Shown here piece after piece: positions 47,551 through 58,161 of a stretch of DNA of 64,000 bases. A model generated the notes under the pieces. That model was not told the origin of the DNA and did no database searches. It was given only the letters and a program-made list of their open reading frames with translations. The DNA is taken from contig NC_054884.1 of assembly GCF_018320785.1 (NCBI RefSeq), forward strand, positions 26,413,667 through 26,477,666, read 5' to 3'. This stretch comes from Cheilinus undulatus. Its lineage: Eukaryota; Chordata; Actinopteri; Labriformes; Labridae. Made by a program: the position numbers and the translations under genes. Position 1 is the first letter of the stretch. Each line of letters begins with the position of its first letter.

Positions 47551-50500
47551 CTTACCAATCTGGTTTTCCACTGGGCAAAAGTGTCACAAGGTTTGTAAAT
47601 GGAAAAAACAAATCCCAACCTGATGGACTGGCAGTGGTGACCCCCACCGGAGGGCCCGTGTTAGCTGGCGTTGTGCTGGTGTTCAGGTGGACGGTGCTCC
47701 AGCCTGCAGGTCCACCTCCATCCCATGGCTGTCCATCTACTCTTTAAAAAAATGTTTTGACATCTTTGATTCCACATTTAGGGTGTTTTTAGGTAATGCT
47801 TGTGGAGTGAGGCTAGAGTCAGGGCCTGGACACTGACCAGTTGTCCAGGTGTGCTCAAGCCCCACTGACAGAGATGCTTATGGCTGAACCAACTTTAATT
47901 ATTATGAGGGAAAAGGATCTATTTTATCTTTGTTGCATCATGTGTTTTTAAGTTAAAATTTTAACCTGACCATCTTTTTTTTTGCCTGAAATGTGAGAAA
48001 AAATGCTCACTTTGCTAAATAAGGAGTGGAAATGACACTGTTTTCTTGATAAATGAAAATTTTAAGATTTACTTCATAACTAATGACACTGTGATGTCTC
48101 CTCGGAGGCTTGGCGCTACAATATGATGATCAGCAGAGCTAACAGAAGGATGCCGGTCAATCCCTGAAGCCCTCCAAACACAACTCTCTGTTGGTGCACA
48201 TTCAGCGTGTGGACAGCACACAGCAGATGGGCTAAACCATGCCATCAAGTGGAAAATAGACCTGTTGTGTTGTCACAGAGACAAGTTACATTATAGTCTG
48301 CCATTCAGACCACCAGAGAAAACTGTGAGGAGGATTTTGAGCACAAAGCCACAGCAACAAAGGGATGCTTTAATTCTGTGCTTGCACTCAATCAAGTTTT
48401 AACAACACAGAGGTCTTTGTTACAAAATCTGACTACATGGTCAAAAAATAAACTCACCCTGCAACCTCAAAGGTATTCTTGGCCTTTAAATAAAAACTTC
48501 ATAATAATGCATATAAAGTATTATAGAAAAGTAATTTGTCTCCTGCATGGATTGAAGTTTAACAGACACGCAGCCTCTAAACAAGCAGATTTAACAGATA
48601 AATATCCTGACTCACTGCTGCCATCTTGTGTTGGTTTGAGTCATAAAATCACACATCTTCAATAGATGAATGCTTATAAAATAAGTCAACTTTTTCTAAC
48701 CTTTTTGTTGATTAGATTCAGCAGAAATGAATAAAAACATCTGCATTTTCCCTTAAATGTTCTAAAATCTCAAACTTAAAGAAACTTTTTACAAACTTTG
48801 ATGTTTGTTCTCAGCCATTTTTGTGGATTTTGTGCAAGTGCATTTAAAGTAACTTAATTATAAGTTGAAGGCAGTCTACCACACAGTCTACCAAAATGAA
48901 TTTAATACTGAATAAAGAGGGCGTGAGCGTAATTTCTAACAACTTTTTGCCCACCACAAGCTCAACAGCCTCTGCATATAAGGCAATGGACACAACCACC
49001 AGGCCATTGGCGCCCCTTTTTATTGATTAGGGCCCGAGAACCAAACCTTCGAAACAACCTATTGAAGTTGTAGGCGTTATTATTCTGTCAGAGGAATCGC
49101 TCATTCAAGGGCTTAAACATGCCCAAAAACTCACCAAACTTTATAGGAAACTGCCCACCAGTGGAAATTGTGGTGGATTTTTTCAATACATTTGAGTATT
49201 TTGGTTGAATCATGCAAGTCCATCCCCCAGGGGCCCTAGACATGAGACAGGAGACTGGGTAAAAGATAAGATATTCCTTTATTAGATAATAAAGGAATAG
49301 GGATATTACATAAAACTGGTATGCATATCATGATGAAATGGACAAGAAAATCTCTTGGGACAATCCTCTAAAACAGTGTTTCCCAACCATTTTTCCTTGG
49401 AGCACCCCCTACATGCACCAAGAAAAGCAGCACCCCCCCACCAGGACCCAAGAGAGGAGAAAAAGTGACACACTGCCGTCAAAAAACCAATGCAGATCTT
49501 ATTTTTTTCACTGATAAACCTACAGAAAAGGCCTATGCATGCTTTTCTTATCAAAATATCTTCGTATAAACTATTTAATAATTGCTATATCATGGTTTTA
49601 GTTTATGTTTGCAGATCTACTTTTGGCAGCCCCAGAGCAGACAAAGCCTGCCCAAATCCCAACAGGAAGTCAACCAACTTCATCTAAATTTCAAAATAAA
49701 GCATTTTTGATGGTGCCAAATGAATTTAGAATGTTGCAACTGTATTACACAGTATTCTGTGTTCTTCCACGGTTTCTGGCAAGACAACAGTATCACACTG
49801 AACAAGCCCACATGTAAACATTTCCCCATAGCAACCATTACTAGCAACAGGAAGTCAAACAATTGATGCGATGGGGAACATTTCAATGTCTCGCCATTTT
49901 ACACAGGAAGAAGAAGTAAGCGTAATTCTCTTGTGAAACAATTTGAAACATACTGGCTTCAAATTTCCCATGTATGATCAAGGTCTTCCTCTGCATAATT
50001 AAAGGTTAATTTTATGATTTTTCTGTTGCACCACCTACTGTAAGCAGACAGTAACACCTCTAAAATAAAACTTTACACCTTCTTTGAGTCTAACATGATA
50101 AAATCCATTCTGCTTTGATCACATCTACATATAAGCATCTTGCTTTGTCATACTGCCGCCAAGTGTTGACTGTCAATACTACCTCATATACAAAGTGTAA
50201 TATGGTAATTATTTAGACTTTGACAGTCCTAGCAGGGTCAACATTGTCTCTATGCTGTGATGCAGCACACTGCACAGGTTGCTAACACTTGGCATGCATG
50301 GGTGTGTTGCCCTTCATTACTGCTCGCAGCCCTAGTTTTCAATTGTATTGTGATTGTTAAATCACATTCGTTTTCATTCTTGTTTCTATAGTGCAAACAA
50401 AACTTGCTATAATCCAGTTTTAACTTAGGCATTCCAGTTTAAGCGTAACACATTGTTAACATCTCTTATAAAACTTTCCTGCCCCTATTTATAATCATTA

Positions 50501-51527
50501 GGAGAGAAATGACACCAGTCTTGGTATTAACAATTTAATATTTCATAAAATGTATAGCTGGGCAGGTACATTTTAAAAAGAGATTGTAAGGGTTAAAGGG
50601 GGAAACATGATAAATTCCTGCAATTATTAACATACAGTATGTTGGGCTATATACAAGTGTTTAAGCTATTAACAATGTGGATTAAAGGGTAGTTTTACCC
50701 TCATCACAAAACATACATGAATGAATACTTCCCCATTAATCTCTGGAGGCATCCAGCCATGCAGGAAGTAATAAAGACACAAAGGTGGTCAAAGTTTTAA
50801 GTGATAAATAACTGTGATTTGTGAAATAACCACTGCTTTACCTTCATTGTACTGTGAGGCATAGGAGGAAAACGTGGAGAATGCTAAGGAGATATTTTGG
50901 GTGAATTATCCTTCAAACTAGCATGTACATGCAAAATGATATGTTTAATTAAACTCAAACATTATTTTAATGTTTCTAAATGAAACATAAGATAAATGTT
51001 TTTCATAAGAAGTTGTATACACAAAGTTAATTATGTACTTTGAAAACAAACATCATTGCTCTTTTATAAAGACATTATTACAACACTATGACTTACAAAA
51101 AGAGCGGTGACATCTTTTGGACATGTGGCAGCGATTTTTCAAAGTTCATGGCTTTTTTTCAGTCACTTTCAAAGTAGACTTGATTTCAGTTCTTCACATT
51201 CAAGTGAGGATTTTCATTTTAAACACAAACTTAAGTGCAATACATCCAGGTCTTCTTGGAATCTTTTGAAACATTTAAGACATTTTAAAGATGAACTCGC
51301 GTGTCTTTGTGATGCAGCTGAGGTCGACTGCTTTGATAAAAACACCTGAAATAAAGAAGGGATTGCTATTACATTATTAGCTGCAAAAAGACAAAGAATC
51401 AATTAAATGTAGAGGGACAAATGACAGGCAGTTTTGGATTCAGACATGTCAGATACTTTATATAACAGACATACAGCTCATATTACCCACCTGTGTGTTC
51501 TTGTTGCACAGATAGATGGCTCTTATC
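47551..51527. other. Intergenic DNA downstream of fbxl15
   Basis: No gene is supported. About 49,015-49,235 begins with TTATTGATTAGGGCCCGAGA and continues with CACCAAACTTTATAGGAAAC, resembling a GGGCCCGAGCACC-type interspersed repeat that I associate with fish genomes. At 49,374-49,440 CAGTGTTTCCCAACCATTTT looks like a hAT terminus. The stretch from about 50,900 to 51,527 is likely the fbxl15 3' UTR or flank, but no clear polyadenylation signal could be chosen. Confidence 0.4.
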
Positions 51528-53859
51528 CTATATCTGGAGATTGATAAAGGGAGCAAACCCCAGCACATCCTGAAGAAGCACCAACGCCCTCTGCAAAGGA
51601 GGCTCCACATCTATGACAACATTTCTCTTCCGCAGAGGATCCAGACTCGACTCGGTCACATTGTGACAGTGATTCACCTTCAGGGATTGCAGCTTGGGGC
51701 AGTACTCGGCAAGAGTCCTGTGAGCACAGCATGCAGAGGCTCTTATGGATGGGTGCACAAGTGAAAGTTTGGCCGTGGAAGGCTCAAAGTTATCTGGGTT
51801 AAGCTTGAAAATAAGACATTGTGTACCTGATTGACTGGTTTCTGACCCGCAGGCAGCCCGTCAGGTCCAGCTGCTCCAGGCCCCTGCAGTTCTTGGCCAC
51901 CTCCTCCACTGACTCGTCAGTGACGTTTGCATTGACCGCCAATGATAGAGACCTCAACTTCAGACACTTCTTGGCCAGATAGCAGATGGCATCGTCCTTG
52001 AGCTGCCGGCAAGCAGTGAGGTCAATCGACTCGAGCCCCCTGCAGTGGTCGGCCAGGCTGCGCAAGGACAGGCTGTCCACCCATTCGCAGTGCGCCAAGC
52101 CCAGGTGCTGCAGGTGCATGCAGCTCAAGGACACGGCCACCAGGGAGTGTCGGGTGAGCCAAGCACACCCGCTCATGTCCACTCGCTGCAGATGCTGGTT
52201 CTGACCAATAACTGGCAGCAGCTCCTTGTCCGTCACCCAATCTGAGCAGTTCTGCAGAGACAGGCTGTGGAGGACTTTGTTGTCTTTTAACATGGAGCAA
52301 AACGCTTCTTTGGGAATGGATGGTCCAATCTGTGAATGTCACAACAGAGCAGACAGTTAGGTTGTCAAAACTTTTTATATTTGATCATTTTTGATTCCAT
52401 GTGTCCTTGTACCAACACAATCTTTGATTTTTTTATTGACTGATGGTATCTAAAAGTCCAGGAGCTTAGAAATAACTGTGATCATTTCATTAAAAAGTCT
52501 GTGGAAGAAAAACAAATTCATCAAAACCTGCAGGCGAGCTCACGAACACTGTCTTAATTGCACAAAATCCTAGCAACATTTTGGTCCCATTAACACAGCA
52601 ACTAGAACACTTTTTAAACAAACACAAGATACTTGTGCCCTACAGAAAAGATCAGCACTAACTCCTTACTATTTGCCCCTGTAAGTCAACCGTGCAGCCA
52701 TAAAGGCCAGCACTTCACCAGAGATGTCGAGTGGTAACCCTCCTTCGCTGGTGTTCATTCAGTTAGTCCCACAACATCTCCAGAGAGCTGAACAGTGATC
52801 TCCTCCATCCCTCCATGCCAGCTCCCACCACCCAGCATGACAACATAGAGACATCATTATCTTACCCACCTTACCAAAACAGACCCAGGATCCATACATG
52901 CAAGCTCCAAGAGATGACGATGCTGACACTATCTATAATTGCAACTACAGAAAGACAACTTTTCCTGGTACAGTCATTACATATGAACTGCCAAAAACAC
53001 ACAAAAGAAACTGACTGGAAGAGGAAGAGAACTTAGCAATAGGGTGGGGGAGGCAGAGCTGTAGCCTATCTGAAAACAACTGTAAACATTGGCAAAGTTT
53101 TTTGTGTAATTTGGACAGCATACGTGAGTTTGCCTGCAAGTTATAATAATTAAAAACAAAAAAGTTCCCTAATAGTAGGTGCTTAGGACTCTATTTCTAT
53201 GACTTTGATATGGAAACTGGTATGAGTTTAGTATAATTTTCACTTGTACTCAATATAAAACAGACCTTCTCAAAACCTTATGATCAAACCACACATTATA
53301 GAAAATCATGCTGGTAAAATATGTTTTAGGACTTACCGGAGACAAATCAAAAGTCCTGCAGTTTGCTAGATACACCTGGATGAGGCTGTGAAACTGCTTG
53401 CTCACCCTCTGCAGGCTGACGAGGTGTTGAATAGGCAAGTAGCACAGAATATGCGGGACAAGTATATCCTCCCAAGGCAAGTCCAAGAGATCACATCTGC
53501 AAGAATGTACAGCTTGTGTTACAGATGAACCTTGATACGACATGTAGCGGTTCATAGGAAACAATCAATTACATGTCAGGACATGTTTTAAAAGCCTGGG
53601 ATTACGGTAGTAACATGACATTAACACAAAGCGCATGGCATTAGCACTTTCAAACTGCTATATATTCAATTAAGCACGCTAGGCTGCCATAAATAAGCAA
53701 GAGCAACAGAACCCGGCGATGCATCTCAGGTTGTTTTTACTGGCAGGCTATCGCTGCTAGCCGAGAAGCTAACCTGCCGGAGCTACATTTAAATGGTATT
53801 TTAAACACAAGAGCCATTTTTAAACGTACTTACGTTGTTATCTGAGCTTCTTCGTCCAT
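51528..53859 (-). CDS. fbxl15: F-box and leucine-rich repeat protein 15
   Basis: Coding exons (minus): 53,859-53,834; 53,496-53,337; 52,329-51,827; 51,717-51,528; all introns are GT..AG and the phases join, giving 292 aa (human about 300). The start ATG follows AGA. An F-box opens with [18 protein letters not shown] at residues 14-31 and binds Skp1. Leucine-rich repeats fill most of the rest, with the family hallmarks [35 protein letters not shown] and [14 protein letters not shown]. The C-terminus ([24 protein letters not shown]) matches the family end. In vertebrates FBXL15 is the substrate receptor of an SCF ubiquitin ligase, reported to target the Smurf1 ligase and so favour BMP signalling. 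It is head-to-head with the gpx gene 1.2 kb away. No disruption is seen. Confidence 0.96.
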
Positions 53860-55059
53860 TCTGACTCATCGGGGCTATACAAATATTTTAAAGAACAGTT
53901 GTTTTCCCCATAAGTGCCAAAACAACGTATTTCGCTGTAGCATCTTGCATACACTTGAGGTGTAACCAAAACCTAATGTTGCCTTCGGGTACGGCCGGGA
54001 GATTTTACATTTAAATCCAACTAGCGCGTTTACAAAAAAAAAACGTGATATTAAATAAGTATGTAGTATTCGTAGAATTGAGAAGTCTGAAAGAAAACAA
54101 CAGAAACACATAAAAATCGTGTTCCTGTTTCACTTTTTAAAGTTTAGTAAAATAAAAGTCAAATTTTCGACAAGCTGCAATTGTTAAATGAAATACTTAA
54201 AAAGTCACTGCCCCTGTAAGAAAGTACTTTTCATAAATAATTCAAAAATTAAACTATTTATTTGTCATCAACGAAATTCTCTGAGGAAACATAATGAAAA
54301 CGTGTTTAGATGAATTTTAGTTGAAAAAAAATTACCAAGGACCTTCTCGAGTACGTAGGATAGTGAATGCAGCATTGGCATTTTTCCGGGTTACGTCAGT
54401 GATCATGTTAAAGGCAATTTACGAATCCTGTTGGGTGATATGAAAAGATAAAATCCGTATATATTTGTATTGAAAGCTCTCATATTCATATATCAACGTA
54501 TAGAGGTGGTCTTAATACATTCCTTTTAATATTTAAATGAGTAGTATGTGAATTAAGTGCCTAGTTAACCCGCAAAGTAGAGATATTATGGACTGCATTA
54601 ATGATAGAGAATGTCAGCGCCATCATTTTAGGGTGCTTAGCTTATGTTTCTAGGTTTATGGAATAATTCCAGACTATCACTAAGATTAGTAAGAATAGAT
54701 TAAAACAAATACATAAAAAATTCTCATTTTATCAGGTGCTTTCTTCTGTAACTCATTTGAGGGAGGGATGCAGCCATTATTGTATCATGCTGCAGACCTG
54801 TATGTTTATTTTGCATGTATAACTTCCAAATGACAACAACCTGTTCCCATGTAAGTGGCTCGTTTCCCTGGGATACATATGTCGAACAAATGACCATCCT
54901 GGCTGCTCACCTCTGCCCAGGAGAACAATGAAGTCAGTCATGCTGAACAATTGCTGACCCATGAGTTATGTTTCAGTGAGCGAGATGAGCAAACAGGATA
55001 GCCGAGTGAATCCTCACTCTTGACTGACTACAATCCCATATACAAGCCTGAGTACAAGC
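53860..55059. promoter_or_regulatory. Divergent promoter region between fbxl15 and gpx
   Basis: The 1.2 kb between the two start codons must hold both promoters and 5' UTRs. No TATA box, CpG island or clear transcription-factor site could be assigned by eye, and the middle is AT-rich. Two separate promoters at the ends are as likely as one shared promoter. Confidence 0.45.
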
Positions 55060-57739
55060 ATGGCGAATAAATCAATCTATGATTTCTCGGCTGAGACCCT
55101 GGATGGAGAGCTGGTTCCGCTGTCTTACTACAGGGGGAAGGTGTTGCTCATCATCAACGTTGCCACCTTTTGAGGGTCAACCATAGAGGAGGTAATAATC
55201 TGTAAGAGCACTGACTGATTATAGTCACATCAATTTATCTCAGATTGTGGTGTTTTTATTGAAGAGCTGTTTGATTGCAGTGTCCTGTCTCCCACAGTAC
55301 CACAGACTGAATGCACTGATGGAAATGTTTGGAGAACACAACTTCACTATCTTAGGATTTCCCTGCAACCAATTCGGCCTTCAGTCACCTGGTAGGTGCT
55401 CTGAAGCTTTTGATGGATGATGAAATGACTTAAGCAAAGATGCCTGTAGGTGTACTCCACAGGTGGAAAGTGATCATGCCTACTTTTGCTGTTGAATAGA
55501 CGAGCTTGTTTAGCACTTCCCTAGTCATCAGACCATTCAAGGCACTTTAAACACAACAGAATTGACATTTATTCTCACACTGATGGTGGAGGCTATGTGG
55601 CTTTTAGTACTAATCCCATTCAAGTGCAACCATACTTACTCCCATGCCACAGACGCAGCATTGAGAGCATTTTGGAATTAAGCGTCTTGCCCAAGAACAC
55701 AACATCATATGGGGAGCTGGGAATCAAACCCTCAAGAGACAACTGAGTCTACCTGCTGAGCCACAGCTGCTCCAGACGGATCAATCTTCTTACATATCCT
55801 GGAGGTATAGGCACCTTTGGTCGGACATGATAATCATGCAATGATACCACCTAGCTGTTTAGAGAAGTATTCTCAAAATATAGAGAAATGCATTTTTCTT
55901 TAGAATGAGTTTTATTTGTACACTTTAAACTAGGTTTCCAAAATTCCCTAATATTTCCAGTGAATATTTCTGAAATATTCCCAGAAGCCCTCTGGAAAAG
56001 ACTGCTGAAAGGCTCTATGAAAAATTCAATTAATGTCAAAAAAGTTTCAATTTCTTTGTGGAATTTCTCACATTTTCAGGGAAGTGCTAGATAATATTAT
56101 CAAAAGTGTCTGGTAAAATGTCAGCAGAAAATTCTCCAAAGCTGGAGGAAAGTTTTTAAAGTCTGCAGGAAATTTCCCCAAAGATTTCAGGTAAATTCAC
56201 AATGAAACTAAAGAATATGTCAAGCACTTTTTTGTTTTCTTTCTGCTATCAAAATTTGTAACTGCAGAAAAATCTGAAAGTGCTTCATAGACTCTGACCA
56301 TTTTTCCATGCACATATTTATTTAGTATTTCATACTAAACTAAGCCCTGGGAAAATGAACTTATTATGAATTGAAAAAGAAATAACAGAACGGTTAGAAG
56401 TGAAATGTTAGATAACACAAGATACAAATGCCTTCTGACTTGTCCATTGAGCTGTCTGTGAGTTTTTTAAAGTGTAATGAGACTTTAAGCAGTGTTGGAC
56501 TTATTTCACATCACTGTGGCTGCTGGGAGACTTAGTGCTGGACAAAGTGTGTGGGAAGGAACAAAAAAGCATACAACTGCACTAAAAAATGGATCTAAAT
56601 TAATTGTAATGAATGCTTATAGCCCTGCTTTAAAAAGGTTTTGCACATCTGCCTGTCATTTTTCTCTCTAACATGCTTGTTGTCACAGGGAGGATTTTAT
56701 AACTAAGTATCGTTAATATTTACATCCCATTTATTTTTGTAAAACTAATCAGTTGGATCTTTGTACCTTCTCTACAATTGTTTACAGATTATTTTCACAC
56801 TAATATACCTCTTTCTTTTGCCCTGTTAGCATTTTGAAGGCATGGTTTGTGACATTTAGTTATGTCAAATTTTGTGTTAACAAATAAAGATTTTTTGTCT
56901 TTCAGAGGTTAATCATGAAATCCTTGATATACTTAAGTATGTCAGACCTGGTGGAGGATATGTGCCGAAGTTCCCCATCTTTAGTAAAGTCGAGGTGAAT
57001 GGACTGAATGAAGAGCCACTTTTCGCCTTTCTAAAGGTACTTCTTTCCGTGTGATCAAAGGATGCATGATATTATCAGCATGACATCAGTAACGGTATGA
57101 ACATTTCTGCCAATATTTACAGCTGATACATCACACAGACATATTGGTTATACATATCATATAACATTTTAAACACTGGCAAAATGTACAACTGTACCAT
57201 CAGGTGTGGTTGGTAGACTGGGGCCCTATACACTTAAGGAGGCCAGCTGTGAGCCTTGAACATTTTGAATGAAGCCCAGCCTTCTTTGCACAGAGACACT
57301 TGGTGTTTTTATGATAAAAGAGGTGTGTATATATTGGTATCAGTATGTGTATCATCTAAAATGAGTGGAAAAATCTGCATATCTGATATTGGCAACGATC
57401 AAATAGCCTGTTGTATTATTTCACTCATATTGTGTGATCATGCTGCAATGTTTTCCCTTCATTTCTCATTTGCCACAGGAATCTCTCCAATTTGTAAACC
57501 CAGTGATAGGAGATATAGAGAAATTCTACTGGTCTCCAATCAAAGTCAATGACATTCGCTGGAATTTTGAAAAGTTTTTAATTTCTGCAGATGGCTTGCC
57601 CTTCAAAAGGTACATCTGAGTACAAAGATATCCTTTAAGAAAAATATGAAAGTGGGGTCTAATGGTTTTCCTTTGTTGTAGGTATGAACTTCACTGTCCC
57701 TTTGAGATACTGGAGAACGACATAGCAGATCTGCTGTAA
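55060..57739 (+). CDS. Selenocysteine glutathione peroxidase, GPX1/2/3 type
   Basis: Reduces hydrogen peroxide and organic hydroperoxides with glutathione. Coding exons: 55,060-55,191; 55,298-55,391; 56,906-57,036; 57,479-57,609; 57,682-57,739, all GT..AG, 181 aa. Residues around the active site are NVATF-Sec-GSTIEE, with Sec38 encoded by TGA at 55,171-55,173. Catalytic partners are Gln73 (in FPCNQFGLQ), Trp147 and Asn148 (in RWNFEKFL). The [20 protein letters not shown] segment (87-106) is the tetramer-interface loop found in GPX1-3 and lacking in GPX4. There is no signal peptide: the frame has an upstream stop (TGA at 55,021-55,023) and the ATG has a good context (A at -3, G at +4). Five exons resemble GPX3/5/6, but a cytosolic product is predicted. 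It may be the fish gene called gpx9, an assignment I could not verify. Confidence 0.92.
55171..55173 (+). other. In-frame TGA read as selenocysteine (codon 38)
   Basis: TGA sits between TTT and GGG, exactly where the GPX active-site Sec belongs in the NVA(T/S)F/L-U-G motif, and the reading frame continues through five exons with family-specific sequence. A nonsense mutation is therefore unlikely. Gene callers that treat TGA as stop will truncate or skip this gene. Confidence 0.95.
55515..55773 (-). mobile_element. tRNA-derived SINE in gpx intron 2, minus orientation
   Basis: On the minus strand it begins GGAGCAGCTGTGGCTCAGCA (A-box TGGCTCAGCAGG), then a B-box-like GGTTTGATTCCC (plus GGGAATCAAACC), then CTTGGGCAAGACGCTTAATT and an ACTCACAC-like segment, ending near AAAGTGCCTTGAATGGTC. 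Same family as 29,390-29,650. It lies well inside the 1.5-kb intron and does not touch splice sites. Confidence 0.75.
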
Positions 57740-57765
57740 TGGATTATCTTACATTAAAACCAATG

Positions 57766-57822
57766 GCACAGTGACGATCCCCCAGTAAATGCACTTATGC
57801 ACCTGAGCTGGATCTGATGGGA
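57766..57822 (+). promoter_or_regulatory. Candidate SECIS element in the gpx 3' UTR
   Basis: A SECIS stem-loop lets the ribosome read UGA as Sec. Candidate quartet sites: GTGAC at 57,771-57,775 and TGAT at 57,815-57,818. Directly inside them GATCC (57,776-57,780) can pair with GGATC (57,810-57,814). The apical AAA is at 57,787-57,789, 11 bases after GTGAC, the usual spacing. Weak points: GTGA in place of the common ATGA, and an imperfect upper helix. A folding program should be used to confirm it. Confidence 0.45.
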
Positions 57823-57955
57823 AAGAGGAACAGGCCTCAGGGCTTTTGTGCATTCACTCTGAGAACTAGTTCCCTTCAGCCGCTGGATGAACTCTGATTT
57901 CACTGTCACGCCTCCCCATAATGTGATGGTATCATGTTATTTTGATAATATATCA

Positions 57956-57961
57956 AATAAA
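57956..57961 (+). terminator. Polyadenylation signal of the gpx gene
   Basis: AATAAA 217 bases after the gpx stop codon, the first such hexamer in the 3' region, and just upstream of the AT-rich gap before ndufb8. Confidence 0.65.
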
Positions 57962-58114
57962 AACATAAGCAAACACAACCATGTATTATTTGTCATTTTT
58001 TCTACTATTTTTACTGTCTCAGAATAGTTGTCTTACTTCATATTTAACAGACTTTTTATCGTACCTTTTTGTATAAAAAAAATTGGCCCGTCCGCCGACC
58101 CATACCTCCAACGT

Positions 58115-58126
58115 TGCGCATGCGCA
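58115..58126. promoter_or_regulatory. Palindromic NRF-1 binding site in the ndufb8 promoter
   Basis: TGCGCATGCGCA is a perfect match to the NRF-1 consensus (YGCGCAYGCGCR) and lies 35 bases before the ndufb8 ATG. NRF-1 is the established activator of nuclear genes for respiratory-chain subunits, so this fits the gene's job. The surrounding 58,085-58,140 sequence is GC-rich and lacks a TATA box, as usual for housekeeping promoters. The transcription start is probably within a few tens of bases of this site. Confidence 0.75.
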
Positions 58127-58161
58127 CTTCTCAGTCTGTCAGACAGCAGCAGCCAGTAAAC

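Noticed and set aside
1-51527. Search for paired-box, homeobox or other pax2 exons in the desert
   Set aside because: No paired-domain or other developmental-gene exon could be recognised in any frame, so the pax2 link remains contextual only.
52022-52342. 106-codon minus ORF in another frame, and plus-strand ORFs over the same stretch
   Set aside because: Shadows of fbxl15 exon 3; the leucine-rich repeat frame is the real one.
55171-55173. TGA as a nonsense mutation making the GPX a pseudogene
   Set aside because: It is at the Sec position of the family and every downstream exon keeps frame, splice sites and catalytic residues.
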